Assembly (NCBI RefSeq): GCF_000411255.1
Contig: NZ_KE150412.1
Coordinates: 1,161,817-1,225,816 of the forward strand
Reading direction: 5' to 3'
DNA length: 64,000 bases
From: Paenibacillus sp. HGH0039
Lineage (GTDB): Bacteria; Bacillota; Bacilli; Paenibacillales; NBRC-103111
Part shown: positions 1-8,047 of the stretch, piece after piece
Numbering within the stretch: the stretch's first letter is position 1
Layout: the number at the start of each line of letters is the position of its first letter
Notes under the pieces: model-generated
Databases searched by the model: none
What the model saw: only the letters and a program-made list of their open reading frames with translations
Told to the model about the DNA's origin: nothing
Made by a program: the position numbers and the translations under genes

Positions 1-65
1 GGCACGGCTCGCTCGGGCACGGCTCGCTCGGGCACGGCTCGCTCGGGCACGGCTCGCTCGGGCAC
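1..65. repeat. 15-bp tandem repeat, four full copies plus a partial one
   Basis: The unit GGCACGGCTCGCTCG is repeated head to tail at 1-15, 16-30, 31-45 and 46-60, and five bases of a fifth copy (61-65) run into a terminator. The copies are identical, so the array is either recent or kept uniform. It begins at the window edge and probably continues to the left. Fifteen bases is a whole number of codons, so it could belong to a repeat-coding gene outside the window, but nothing here shows it is translated. Confidence 0.9.
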
Positions 66-108
66 AAAAAAGCCGTTCCGTCCGGTATTACCGGCGGAAC
101 GGCTTTTT
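65..108 (-). terminator. Rho-independent terminator of the membrane-anchored unknown gene
   Basis: The stem AAAGCCGTTCCG / CGGAACGGCTTT has an inner CCGG/CCGG pair and T-runs on both sides, so it can act in both directions. The last codons and the stop of the minus-strand gene at 88-576 lie inside the stem. Confidence 0.85.
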
Positions 109-576
109 AGCCCGTGGCGGGCCGAGTATTTCGGCCCAGATAACCCCCTGCACCGCTTGACGCGGGTGCAGGTCGACACCGGCGGTGGAGTTCCCGCTGC
201 CGGCAGCCTCTTCACGCACGGCGCGCGCTTCACGCTTGCGCGGCGTCTCCGCCGGCTTTGCGAAGCTGCCGCGGGCATCGCTGGAGGCAAAGCCGCCGCT
301 GCGCCCGCGCCCGGCCGCTGCTGGCTCGGCCGCGGTCCAATCGTCCGCCGCATCTTCGGCGGACCAATCACCGCGCCGGTCGGGCTCCCGGCCGGCGCCG
401 GACGCAGGCCGGGTAGATGCGGCCGGACGGCGCGGAAGGCCCTGGCCGCTGAAATCCGGCATCCGGTTCGGATTGCCGGTCTTTTTGCGCTTGCCAGACA
501 GCATGGACACCAGAAAAATACCGATCATTATGACGAAAAAGAAATTGTTCGCAATCAGTTCGATCAGACGCTCCAT
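88..576 (-). CDS. Membrane-anchored protein of unknown function next to floA
   Basis: The product is 162 aa. It has one hydrophobic segment at about residues 6-25, followed by a short basic stretch (GKRKK) and then a long, probably disordered, hydrophilic region rich in Arg, Ala, Gly, Asp and Ser. This looks like a protein with an N-terminal membrane anchor and a soluble tail. I chose the ATG at 576 because a GGGGG ribosome binding site sits about 7 nt upstream; two GTG codons directly before it are alternatives. It lies 146 bp downstream of floA on the same strand and ends inside its own terminator, so it may be the last gene of the nfeD-floA unit. I do not recognise a family. Its place next to FloA suggests a membrane role, which is inference from position only. 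Confidence 0.7.
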   Translation of the reverse strand: MERLIELIANNFFFVIMIGIFLVSMLSGKRKKTGNPNRMPDFSGQGLPRRPAASTRPASGAGREPDRRGDWSAEDAADDWTAAEPAAAGRGRSGGFASSDARGSFAKPAETPRKREARAVREEAAGSGNSTAGVDLHPRQAVQGVIWAEILGPPRAKKPFRR

Positions 577-722
577 CACCACGCCCCCTTTCCCGGGTCA
601 GTCTCGACAAGAGATGCCCCGGTAAACTTCGGTGAAGCAACTAATAAAGGGATGCCGATTCCCTCCGAGACCGGGTGGAACCGGCAAATCTGCCGAGCAG
701 AGCCCGGAGATTTCCACCGCCT

Positions 723-1706
723 TTACTCTTTACCTTCTTTGCCCTCTTCCGACATTTTGCCGATGGAACTGCGCATATGCGTATCGGCATCGATATTTTT
801 ATAATTCATGTAGTCCATTACGCCGAGCTTTCCGTTACGCATAGCATCTGCCATTGCCTGAGGCACCTCGGATTCGGCCTCGACGACTTTCGCTCTCATT
901 TCCACGACGCGGGCTTTCATTTCCTGCTCCTGGGCAACGGCCATGGCGCGGCGTTCTTCCGCTTTGGCCTGCGCGATCCGCTTGTCGGCTTCGGCTTGCT
1001 CGGTTTGAAGGTGCGCTCCGATGTTCTTGCCTACGTCGACATCCGCGATATCAATAGACAAGATCTCAAAAGCGGTACCTGCATCCAGACCTTTACCGAG
1101 TACGGTCCGGGAAATCATATCCGGATTTTCGAGAACGTCCTTATGCGAGCCGCTGGAACCTACTGTCGTAACGATCCCCTCGCCGACACGGGCGATAATC
1201 GTTTCTTCGCCGGCACCCCCGACGAGACGGTCGATATTCGCCCGAACCGTTACCCGGGCGATAACTTTCACTTCGATCCCGTCTTTGGCTACCGCGGAAA
1301 CGGTCGGTGTCTCGATGACACGCGGGTTTACGCTCATTTGAACGGCCTGGAGCACGTCACGGCCGGCCAGATCAATGGCAGCCGCCCGCTCGAACGGCAG
1401 TTGGATATCTGCGCGGTGTGCCGCGATCAGGGCATTGACAACGCGGTCAACATTACCGCCCGCCAAATAGTGGCTTTCCAACTGGTTAATGTTCAGTCCC
1501 AGTCCGGCTTTAATCGCTTTAATGAGCGGATTCACGATCCGGCTCGGAATAACGCGCCGCAGCCTCATCGCCACCAGCGTCAAAATACTGATACGTACGC
1601 CCGATGCCAGAGCGGAAATCCAGAGCATAACCGGAACGAACGTGAAAAATACCATCAACAAAATCAGAACCACTGCGGCAATCAACAGATAAAAATAAGA
1701 TTCCAT
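723..1706 (-). CDS. floA: Flotillin-like membrane scaffold protein FloA
   Basis: The 327-aa product matches the FloA (YqfA) family in length and composition. It has an N-terminal membrane hairpin at about residues 5-30, an SPFH/band-7-like core, and a C-terminal Ala/Glu/Lys/Arg-rich coiled-coil stretch (residues about 230-290) typical of flotillins. FloA proteins organise functional membrane microdomains in Bacilli and affect membrane fluidity, secretion and signalling. The start at 1706 has an AAAGGGAGG site upstream. The nfeD gene lies 52 bp upstream on the same strand, the classical NfeD-flotillin pair, so the two are very probably co-transcribed. Confidence 0.95.
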   Translation of the reverse strand: MESYFYLLIAAVVLILLMVFFTFVPVMLWISALASGVRISILTLVAMRLRRVIPSRIVNPLIKAIKAGLGLNINQLESHYLAGGNVDRVVNALIAAHRADIQLPFERAAAIDLAGRDVLQAVQMSVNPRVIETPTVSAVAKDGIEVKVIARVTVRANIDRLVGGAGEETIIARVGEGIVTTVGSSGSHKDVLENPDMISRTVLGKGLDAGTAFEILSIDIADVDVGKNIGAHLQTEQAEADKRIAQAKAEERRAMAVAQEQEMKARVVEMRAKVVEAESEVPQAMADAMRNGKLGVMDYMNYKNIDADTHMRSSIGKMSEEGKEGKE

Positions 1707-1758
1707 GTGTCAAAAAACCTCCCTTTACGTAATTAAATGGCGCTCTGCCGGCTGTACC

Positions 1759-2529
1759 TTATTTTTCTGCGCCGGCTTCTTCTTCATGCACCACAACTCT
1801 GCTGCCTTCCACGAGAACGACCTTGACCAGGCGTCCGGCAGGGATAAATCCGCCTTCCGTTACCACATCCACCCGGTCTTCCCCGAATTGGGCGGTACCA
1901 GACGGACGAAGCGGCGTAAGCGAAGTTCCCGTCTGCCCCATAAGATGCAGCTTGAACGAGCTGGACACAAAACCTTTTTCGGTAGTCAGCTCCTCCTTGA
2001 GGATAAAACGGTTCCATACTCCCCTCGCAGGAAACTTCTTGACCGCGATAAAGAGAAGAACAGCTGCCGCAACGAAAGCGATGACGAGCAAAAGCGCCGC
2101 CGTCTGAGGGTTGTCAGCCGCCAGAATCACTCCGCTGAACAAGGAAATACTACCGGCTATACCGAGTATGCCGAAGCTCGGAATGATCAGTTCCAGCAGC
2201 AGAAGCAGCACGCCCAAAACGAACAGACCGATATCTCCGGACCCCGCTCCCCCGGCAAGATAATTGCCGAGGAAATACAGTCCGAAGCCGATAACCCCGA
2301 CCGACCCGAGAAGACCGAACGTCCAGAAAAGCAGCTCGAGTCCGATTCCGACAATCCCGATCAGAAGCAGGATCGCGGCAACGGCCGGATGTGTCAGGAA
2401 ATCGCCAAGCGCACTCGTAAAGCCCTGCTGTGCCGCAGTTCCGGCCGATGCCGCAGCCAAACCGGGCAGGCAGCCGATTGATCCGAGGACCGCGGCACAG
2501 CCCAGAAATGTTCTCCGTAAGCTGATCAT
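1759..2529 (-). CDS. Short NfeD-family membrane protein, without the ClpP-like protease domain
   Basis: The 256-aa product starts with a signal-peptide-like segment, then has about four to five hydrophobic helices (residues about 45-165) and a C-terminal soluble domain of about 80 residues with the OB-fold pattern of NfeD proteins. The full-length NfeD (YqeZ of B. subtilis, around 440 aa) carries an extra N-terminal serine protease domain related to ClpP, and that domain is absent here. The start at 2529 has an AGGAGG site. It is the upstream partner of floA, and NfeD and flotillin genes are paired across bacteria. The family is clear; the exact job of short NfeD proteins is less well known. 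Confidence 0.9.
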   Translation of the reverse strand: MISLRRTFLGCAAVLGSIGCLPGLAAASAGTAAQQGFTSALGDFLTHPAVAAILLLIGIVGIGLELLFWTFGLLGSVGVIGFGLYFLGNYLAGGAGSGDIGLFVLGVLLLLLELIIPSFGILGIAGSISLFSGVILAADNPQTAALLLVIAFVAAAVLLFIAVKKFPARGVWNRFILKEELTTEKGFVSSSFKLHLMGQTGTSLTPLRPSGTAQFGEDRVDVVTEGGFIPAGRLVKVVLVEGSRVVVHEEEAGAEK

Positions 2530-2697
2530 GGCTTCTCCTCCTAACCCTGTAACTGTCTTATAGTCTTTTCTACGTAACGAGATAAAAAACGTTTCACCAA
2601 ATGTTCATAAGTTGGCGGCAGGCTCCACGGACAAGCCGGAGCAGCCCTTAAGCTTGTTTACGCAGCGGCCTCCGTTTTATGTATTCTCCGGCTATGA

Positions 2698-2730
2698 AAA
2701 AAGGCCGGAAGCATCACTGCTTCCGACCCC
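2698..2730 (-). terminator. Terminator after rpsU-yqeY
   Basis: On the minus strand a stem GGTCGGAAGCA / TGCTTCCGGCC with a GTGA loop is followed by six T. It lies just beyond the yqeY stop and separates rpsU-yqeY from nfeD-floA. Confidence 0.85.
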
Positions 2731-2739
2731 GTCGGTTTA

Positions 2740-3180
2740 TTACAGGTTTTGTTGCACCAGTTGGTTAACTAATTTCCCGTCAGCCCGACCTTTAACTTTA
2801 GGCATGAGGGCCGACATCACTTTTCCCATATCCGCTTTGGAGGAAGCGCCAACTTCTTGGATGGTCTGCTTTACAATTGCGCTTACTTCTTCCTCTGTTA
2901 ACTGCTGCGGCAGGTACTTCATTAGAATGTCGATCTCAGCGTGCAGGCTGTCGGCCAAATCGTCCCGGCCGGCGTTTTTAAATTCTTGGAGGGAATCTTT
3001 GCGTTGTTTGACTTCGCGATTCAGAACATCAAGCACTTCATTGTCATCTAAGGTTCGTCGCTGATCTATCTCGATATTCTTGATAGATGCTTTTACCATA
3101 CGGATTACGGAGAGTGTAAACTTGTCTTGACTCTTCATCGCTTGCTTCATATCATCGTTCAAACGTTCGCTTAAGCTCAT
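2740..3180 (-). CDS. yqeY: GatB/YqeY domain protein
   Basis: The 146-aa product begins [10 protein letters not shown] and is the full length expected for the YqeY family. These small helical proteins share the C-terminal tRNA-binding-like domain of the GatB amidotransferase subunit. The cellular role is not settled, though some link to tRNA metabolism is assumed. The reading frame stays open upstream to 3333, but that part overlaps rpsU. The ATG at 3180 with a GGAGG site about 11 nt upstream is the right start. It follows rpsU by 16 bp and is surely co-transcribed with it, as in B. subtilis. Confidence 0.95.
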   Translation of the reverse strand: MSLSERLNDDMKQAMKSQDKFTLSVIRMVKASIKNIEIDQRRTLDDNEVLDVLNREVKQRKDSLQEFKNAGRDDLADSLHAEIDILMKYLPQQLTEEEVSAIVKQTIQEVGASSKADMGKVMSALMPKVKGRADGKLVNQLVQQNL

Positions 3181-3196
3181 GAACTTGGGTTGCCTC

Positions 3197-3370
3197 CTAG
3201 AACTTTCTCTTACGAGCAGCCTCAGATTTCTTTTTGCGCTTAACGCTCGGCTTCTCGTAGTGCTTGCGCTTTTTAATCTCCGCCAATACGCCATCCTTAG
3301 CAATGGAACGCTTAAAGCGGCGAAGTGCAGCATCTATGGTTTCATTCTTGCGAACTCGAGTTTCTGACAC
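3197..3370 (-). CDS. rpsU: 30S ribosomal protein S21
   Basis: The 57-aa product has the S21 signature: an N-terminal SETRVRKNE stretch, then RRFKRS, then the basic C-terminus [14 protein letters not shown]. The start is GTG at 3370, about 7 nt after a long purine-rich GGAGGGAGGG site; an upstream in-frame extension to 3406 has no such support. S21 binds the platform of the small subunit and helps mRNA selection. It heads the rpsU-yqeY unit. In B. subtilis rpsU lies directly after mtaB (yqeV), but here mtaB is about 48 kb away. Confidence 0.97.
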   Translation of the reverse strand: MSETRVRKNETIDAALRRFKRSIAKDGVLAEIKKRKHYEKPSVKRKKKSEAARKRKF

Positions 3371-3492
3371 CAGTTTTCCCTCCCTCCGAACAGACCGTCC
3401 AATCAAAGCGGTTCATCAAACTTCATTATAGGGGAAAACGTTTCTAGGTGTCAACCTAAAAGCTTTACTCCTATGACAATAAATTCTATGAA

Positions 3493-3840
3493 TTATCTTT
3501 GAGCTACTAGAGGACCCAAATTCGTGCCGCCGAGCAGGTGGTAATGGATGTGGAAAACCACTTGTCCGCTGTCGGGTCCGCAGTTGTTGATGAGCCGGTA
3601 GCCGCTCTCTTCGATACCGAAATCCCGGGCGATTTGCTGCGCGGCCTTGTGAACCGAACCGATCAGCGCCCAGTCTTCTTCTCCGGCGTCTTTCATCGAG
3701 GCGATATGCTTCTTCGGAATGATCAGGATATGAACCGGAGCGGCCGGCTGGATATCGTGAAAAGCCAGCACCTGCTCGTCTTCGTATACCTGCTTGGAAG
3801 GAATTTGTCCGTCTCTGATTTTGCAGAATAAGCAATCCAC
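3493..3840 (-). CDS. hit: HIT-family nucleotide hydrolase (HinT-like)
   Basis: The 115-aa product has the histidine triad near its C-terminus, FHIHYHLL (pattern H-x-H-x-H), inside the family context GQVVFHIHYHLLGG. An N-terminal CLFCKI motif may bind zinc. HIT/HinT enzymes hydrolyse nucleoside phosphoramidates such as AMP-lysine. I place the start at the GTG at 3840, 8 nt after an AAAGGAGGAG site; the longer frame to 3909 lacks one. The gene stands 123 bp upstream of rpsU on the same strand. Confidence 0.93.
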   Translation of the reverse strand: MDCLFCKIRDGQIPSKQVYEDEQVLAFHDIQPAAPVHILIIPKKHIASMKDAGEEDWALIGSVHKAAQQIARDFGIEESGYRLINNCGPDSGQVVFHIHYHLLGGTNLGPLVAQR

Positions 3841-3966
3841 TGTTTCGTCTCCTCCTTTATCGAATCGTACATGCTCATGTGCATAAATTTGTATGTATAT
3901 TTTTATCATACTGAATAACGGGTCAAAAAGAAAATAAAAAGTGAGCGGCGTTCCGGAAAAAGGTAA

Positions 3967-4003
3967 AACCGCCGGAAGACGAATGTCTCTCCCAGGCGGT
4001 TAT
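3967..4003 (-). terminator. Probable terminator after the Tyr/Gly-rich protein gene
   Basis: On the minus strand an AACCGCC / GGCGGTT stem with an inner partly paired section is followed by a short T-run (TTTTACC). It sits 12 bp beyond the stop codon at 4015. The T-run is weak, so the call is moderate. Confidence 0.5.
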
Positions 4004-4014
4004 GGATTTTTGTA

Positions 4015-4335
4015 TCAATAGTACGGAAGCAGCGAAAGGACCGTCAGAGCCACCAGAGGAAAGATCCCCCGGTAAAAGCGGCGCCGCGGATAATAAGGGT
4101 ACCCGCCGTACGGAAAATATCCGTAGTAAGGGTAGCCGTAATACGGGTATCCCCAGCCGAACGCCCGCGTCTCGCTTTCGCCGCCCGCTCTCCCGCCGAC
4201 GGGAATGGCCAGATATACATAATCATCGTCGACGTTCTCGATAATTCCGTCATGCACCGTACCGTCGTTCAGTTGGATGAGAACGTATCTGTATTTATGC
4301 TGCTGACACAAGGACTTCGCTTCGTGCTTTTGCAT
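4015..4335 (-). CDS. Small protein with a Gly/Tyr/Pro repeat region, unknown function
   Basis: The 106-aa product has two parts. Residues 1-60 form a small folded-looking domain with the stretch YRYVLIQLNDGTVHDG, which resembles an Sm-like or SH3-like beta barrel. Residues about 60-90 are a repeat rich in Gly, Tyr and Pro (GYPYYG units), followed by a basic cluster and a hydrophobic C-terminus (about residues 92-106). Such Tyr/Gly-rich tails occur in spore-surface and adhesive proteins, but I cannot place this one in a family. The ATG at 4335 is preferred: a GGGGG site lies about 8 nt upstream, and two TTG codons precede it. It is a single gene between terminator-like hairpins. Confidence 0.75.
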   Translation of the reverse strand: MQKHEAKSLCQQHKYRYVLIQLNDGTVHDGIIENVDDDYVYLAIPVGGRAGGESETRAFGWGYPYYGYPYYGYFPYGGYPYYPRRRFYRGIFPLVALTVLSLLPYY

Positions 4336-4467
4336 CAACAAACACCCCCTGCCTTCAACATATGCACGGCTGGGCGAAAGGCCACTGATTCGCGCATTTC
4401 GTTGAACGGGAGGTGAATCTGCGGAACCGGGTCCGCACTCGCACCCGGATCGCGGTTCCGCCGCTTT

Positions 4468-5544
4468 TTATGGCTTGGGGGGCTTGCGCCTCATCTCCTT
4501 GTGGATCTTCTTCCACTTATCCTTCTCCGCAGTCTGAAGGGATTTGCTCTCCTTGCGGGCCAGGAAGGCAAGCTCCTTCTGCAGCTTGACGTAGCTGTCA
4601 TAGCGCGCCTGGTCCAGCGTCCCGTCTTCTATGGCGCCTCTCACGGCGCAGCCCGGTTCGCTGTTGTGGCGGCAGTCCGGGAAGCGGCAGGAGGCCGCCA
4701 GCGTCTCGACATCGTCGAACGACTGGCTGAGCCCGCTGTCCGCCTCCCACAGCTGAAGCTCGCGCATGCCGGGCGTATCGATCAGCACGCCCCCGCCGGG
4801 GAGCAGGAGAAGCTCGCGGTGGGTCGTCGTATGGCGGCCCCGGGCGTCGTCCTCCCGGATCGCGCCGGTGTCCATCGCCTCGCGGCCCAGCAGCGCGTTG
4901 ATGAGCGTGGACTTCCCCGCTCCGGAGGACCCGGCGACTGCGGCCGTCCGGCCGACGCCCAGGTAGGCGGCGCGAAGGCCCTCTACCCCTTCGCCGAGGA
5001 CCGAGCTGACGGCATGGACGGGCACGCCCGGCGCTATGGCCTCCGTCTCGGCGACCCGGAGGGCCACTTCCTCGGGAGAGGCGCACAGGTCCGCCTTGCT
5101 GAGGATGATGACGGGAGAGGCGCCGCTCTCCCATGCCATGACGAGGTAGCGCTCCAGCCGGCGGAGATTATAATCCGCATTGAGGGCGTTAACGAGGAAG
5201 ATGACATCGACGTTCGCGGCGACAATCTGCTCTTCGGTCACGTTGCCCGCCACTTTGCGGACGAACATGCTTTTTCTCGGCAGGACGCCGTGAATGGTGG
5301 CGCGCCCCTCTTCCTCGCGCACGCTTAAAGCCACCCAGTCGCCGACCGCGGGGTAATCTCCCCGGCTGCGCGCCTGGTAGCGCATACTACCCGACACCTC
5401 GGCGAGCACTTCGCCGGAGCCGGTTTTGACCCTGTACATTCTCTTATGTTCAAGCGCGACGCGGCCTGCCGTGAGACCTTCCGCCGACATATCCGTCAAA
5501 GCTTGCCGGAGCTCTTCGTTCCAGCCTAGTTCAGTTAAATTCAA
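4468..5544 (-). CDS. rsgA: Ribosome small-subunit-dependent GTPase RsgA
   Basis: The 358-aa product has the circularly permuted GTPase order of RsgA/YjeQ: an N-terminal OB-fold (residues about 20-95), a G4 motif in LSKADL, a G1 P-loop GSSGAGKST, a G3 motif DTPG, and a C-terminal zinc-binding region with C-x4-C-x-H-x5-C ligands (CRFPDCRHN...GC). RsgA is a late 30S maturation factor. It is longer than B. subtilis CpgA/YloQ (about 300 aa) and is not in the stk-rpe neighbourhood of that gene, so this may be a second RsgA-type paralogue; that is inference. The stop at 4468 is followed by no strong minus-strand terminator. Confidence 0.93.
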   Translation of the reverse strand: MNLTELGWNEELRQALTDMSAEGLTAGRVALEHKRMYRVKTGSGEVLAEVSGSMRYQARSRGDYPAVGDWVALSVREEEGRATIHGVLPRKSMFVRKVAGNVTEEQIVAANVDVIFLVNALNADYNLRRLERYLVMAWESGASPVIILSKADLCASPEEVALRVAETEAIAPGVPVHAVSSVLGEGVEGLRAAYLGVGRTAAVAGSSGAGKSTLINALLGREAMDTGAIREDDARGRHTTTHRELLLLPGGGVLIDTPGMRELQLWEADSGLSQSFDDVETLAASCRFPDCRHNSEPGCAVRGAIEDGTLDQARYDSYVKLQKELAFLARKESKSLQTAEKDKWKKIHKEMRRKPPKP

Positions 5545-5923
5545 TCCGTGAACACACCTTTCATCCTATCTGCTTCCCAGTCTAGCAGGAAAAGGCCCGA
5601 ATTAACCGGGAAACAATCATTCATAGCTATTTTTTACCTCTCAGCCGCAAACGCAAAAAAAGACCCGACGGAATTCCATCGGGTCTATTGGTTGAATGTG
5701 TCGGTGTATTCTGTCCCGGGGAGTGCCCCGAGGGATGCACGAACAAGCGGGAACCGGTGCAACTTGCTTGCCGCTCGCATAAGGCTGACCACCGTTATGT
5801 AACGCCTCGCCGCGTGCCGTGAACCGTCGAGGCCGCAAAAATGCTTGTCAAACGCCGCCAGCCGAAGCGATCTCCCGTTAGACTGAACGCCAAACGTTCA
5901 TGACAGGTCGTGCGGCATTCCGT
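5545..5923. other. 379-bp intergenic region, possibly transcribed, no secure gene
   Basis: This stretch separates the histidine kinase stop from rsgA. On the minus strand it holds a hairpin right after the kinase (GAACG..CGTTC near 5886-5900), several further GC-rich inverted repeats (for example around 5712-5735, CCTCGGGG / CCCCGGG) and ends in a strong terminator at 5654-5687. A 31-codon minus-strand frame starting ATG at 5780 and stopping TAG at 5685 is open but has no clear ribosome binding site. It may be a long structured 3' untranslated region, a small RNA, or a small gene. I cannot decide between these. Confidence 0.5.
5654..5687 (-). terminator. Strong terminator downstream of the two-component operon
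   Basis: On the minus strand AGACCCGATGG / CCGTCGGGTCT (with a G-T pair and a short AATT loop) is followed by seven T. It lies about 240 bp beyond the histidine kinase stop and is the first good terminator after it. Confidence 0.9.
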
Positions 5924-7330
5924 TTACAGGACCTTCTCCTCTTCCGGCATACGCGGGAGCTCGACCGTTACGGTCGTTCCCTGCCCGAGCTCGCTCGTGA
6001 CCTGAAGCGTTCCTCCGTGCAGTTGGGCGATTTCCTGGCAAATGGACAGACCCAGACCGCTGCCCGGCTGCCGGTTGTCGGCCTTGTAAAACTTCTCCGT
6101 CACATACTTCACCGCTTCCGGTGAAATCCCTTCGCCCTCATCTTCCACGATCAGGTGCACGAGACTGCCTTCCACGCGGGTCATGATGCGGATTACCCCG
6201 TTTTCCTGCGTGAATTTCATCGCATTGTCAAGCAAGTTGATCAACACCTGCTTAAGCCGGTTCTGATCCCCGAAAACGTAGAGGCTGTTCTCCGCAAGGG
6301 AAATTTGCAGCTCCATTCTGCGCCTCTGGCAGTTCCCCGCAAACTGCTGGTAAATGTCTTTCACGAGGCGGTTGACGTCCACCGGTTCACGGTGCATTTT
6401 CATATTGCCGGACTGAAGCTTGGAGAAATCGAGGAGGTCTTCGACCAGCCCGATCAGACGGTCCGTTTCTTTGGAAATGACGGAAAGACCCGTAAGCGTT
6501 TCTTCCTTCTCGTTCAGGTCACCCGAAACCAGCGTCTCGCTCCAGCCTTTAATCGACGTTAAGGGCGTCCGCAGCTCGTGGGAGATCGAGGAGATAAACT
6601 CGTTCTTCAGGCGGTCGTTGCGGAGAATTTCGTCCGCCATGTAATTGAGCGTATCCGCCAGATGCCCGACCTCGTCGTCATGCCGTTTGACGGCCTTGTT
6701 GTGGAAATCCCCCTGGGCCATGCTCTGGGCGACATCCGTGACCTCGCGGATAGGTCTCACGATCCGGTTGGCGAGAAGCAGACTGACCGCCAGCGATACG
6801 AGAATGACGGCCACGCCGATGCCGATGATGATCCAGGCTGTCCTCATGACCATCCGGTCTACCTGCTCGATCGAAGTCGTATAGCGCAGGACGCCGACGA
6901 CGCGGTCCCCGTTCTTGAGGGGATAGGAAAGCGCCATGATCCTCTCTTTGGTGTCGGTATTCAACCCGATCCACTTGCCGGGCTCTCCGAGCAGAGCGGA
7001 CTGGACGTCCGACGTATCGATTTTGCGTTTGGAGGTAAACCCGTACGAATCCCGGATCAGATTCCCTTCCAGGTCCACCACCTCGACCCGGCTGATTTCG
7101 TCCTTCGCAAGCTCTTTTAAAATGTTGCGGGCCCTCTCCTGGAGAGGAGAAAGCGAATTGTAGCGGTTGTTGTAGTCGACTGTGAATTTGGCGCGTTCAC
7201 TTAAGGCCTGAAGGGCGCTTCCGTAATAATATTGATAGATGGTTCCCAGAAACAAGCCTCCGAGAAGCAGCACAATAAATACGATAATCAGCAGAAAATT
7301 CCAGACGACTTTACTCCTTATGCTGCTCAA
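5924..7330 (-). CDS. Membrane sensor histidine kinase
   Basis: About 468 aa. Two membrane helices (about residues 8-30 and 165-190, counted from the TTG start) flank an extracellular sensor domain of about 130 residues. A HAMP segment follows (NRIVRPIREV), then the H-box SHELRTPL with the phosphorylated His, an N-box NLLDNAMKF, G1 DEGEGIS and G2 GSGLGLSIC. The start is uncertain: an ATG at 7360 gives 478 aa but has a poor ribosome binding site, whereas the TTG at 7330 has AAGGA 8 nt upstream and overlaps the response regulator gene by only 20 nt. I prefer the TTG. It is the last gene of an operon with the OmpR-type regulator and an FG-GAP lipoprotein. The ligand is unknown. Confidence 0.92.
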   Translation of the reverse strand: MSSIRSKVVWNFLLIIVFIVLLLGGLFLGTIYQYYYGSALQALSERAKFTVDYNNRYNSLSPLQERARNILKELAKDEISRVEVVDLEGNLIRDSYGFTSKRKIDTSDVQSALLGEPGKWIGLNTDTKERIMALSYPLKNGDRVVGVLRYTTSIEQVDRMVMRTAWIIIGIGVAVILVSLAVSLLLANRIVRPIREVTDVAQSMAQGDFHNKAVKRHDDEVGHLADTLNYMADEILRNDRLKNEFISSISHELRTPLTSIKGWSETLVSGDLNEKEETLTGLSVISKETDRLIGLVEDLLDFSKLQSGNMKMHREPVDVNRLVKDIYQQFAGNCQRRRMELQISLAENSLYVFGDQNRLKQVLINLLDNAMKFTQENGVIRIMTRVEGSLVHLIVEDEGEGISPEAVKYVTEKFYKADNRQPGSGLGLSICQEIAQLHGGTLQVTSELGQGTTVTVELPRMPEEEKVL

Positions 7331-8027
7331 GGGCGGATTCCTTCTTCCAGAGGTACCCATAACCCCAAACGGTTTCGATATGTGCAGGGTGCGACGGATC
7401 TACCTCGATTTTTTGGCGGATACGGCGGATGTTGACGTCCACGATTTTTAAATCGCCGACAAAATGCTTACCCCATACGGCATCCAGAATTTCATCCCGG
7501 GAAATCCCCTGGTCGGGCTGTTCCATGAACAGCTTCAGAATGGCAAACTCGGTCGGCGTGATATCGATTTCGGTCCGTCCCTTAAACAGCTTCCGTTCCT
7601 TCAATTGCAGCGTAAAGATGCCGGAGCTCAGGCTCTGTTTGGCCGATTCCTGCTCGGGAATTTCCAGCCTCCGGTACAGGGCCTTAATTCTCGCGATGAG
7701 CTCCACCGGGCTGAACGGCTTCGTCACGTAATCGTCCGCTCCGATCTCCAGACCTTCGGCTTTGTCCGTATCCTGCGATTTCGCCGTCAGCATGATGATG
7801 CCCATCTTCGGGTACATTTTCCGCAGCTGCGCGCACACATCGAATCCCGATAATTGAGTCGGGAGCATAACGTCCAGAATGGCGATGTGAAAAGGGCCTT
7901 CATCCTTTACAAGCTGGAGGGCTTCCTCGCCCGTCGCCGCCTCCGTAACATCAATATCGTTGCGTTTAAGATTAATCCGGATAAATCCGCGGATCGATTC
8001 TTCATCTTCCAAAATCAGTACTCTCAT
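7311..8027 (-). CDS. OmpR-family response regulator
   Basis: The 238-aa product has an N-terminal receiver domain (acidic pocket EDEE, phospho-acceptor Asp in AILDVMLP, conserved Lys in VTKPFSP) and a C-terminal winged-helix DNA-binding domain (residues about 130-230, ending ETVWGYGYLW). The start at 8027 has a GGGAGGGAG site. It overlaps the histidine kinase gene and follows the lipoprotein gene by 20 bp, so the three form one operon. Its regulon cannot be read from the window. Confidence 0.95.
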   Translation of the reverse strand: MRVLILEDEESIRGFIRINLKRNDIDVTEAATGEEALQLVKDEGPFHIAILDVMLPTQLSGFDVCAQLRKMYPKMGIIMLTAKSQDTDKAEGLEIGADDYVTKPFSPVELIARIKALYRRLEIPEQESAKQSLSSGIFTLQLKERKLFKGRTEIDITPTEFAILKLFMEQPDQGISRDEILDAVWGKHFVGDLKIVDVNIRRIRQKIEVDPSHPAHIETVWGYGYLWKKESALEQHKE

Positions 8028-8047
8028 TCCGGTCTCCCTCCCCTTCT

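Noticed and set aside
1-65. CRISPR-like array
   Set aside because: The 15-bp units are directly adjacent with no spacers, and no cas gene is near.
4419-4464. Hairpin GCGGAACCG / CGGTTCCGC with a T-run on the plus strand
   Set aside because: It would end a plus-strand transcript, but no plus-strand gene lies upstream, and on the minus strand it has no T-run. It is probably not a terminator of rsgA.
5685-5780. 31-codon minus-strand gene before a terminator
   Set aside because: The frame is open and ends at the terminator, but there is no good ribosome binding site and no recognisable product, so it is only mentioned within the intergenic entry.
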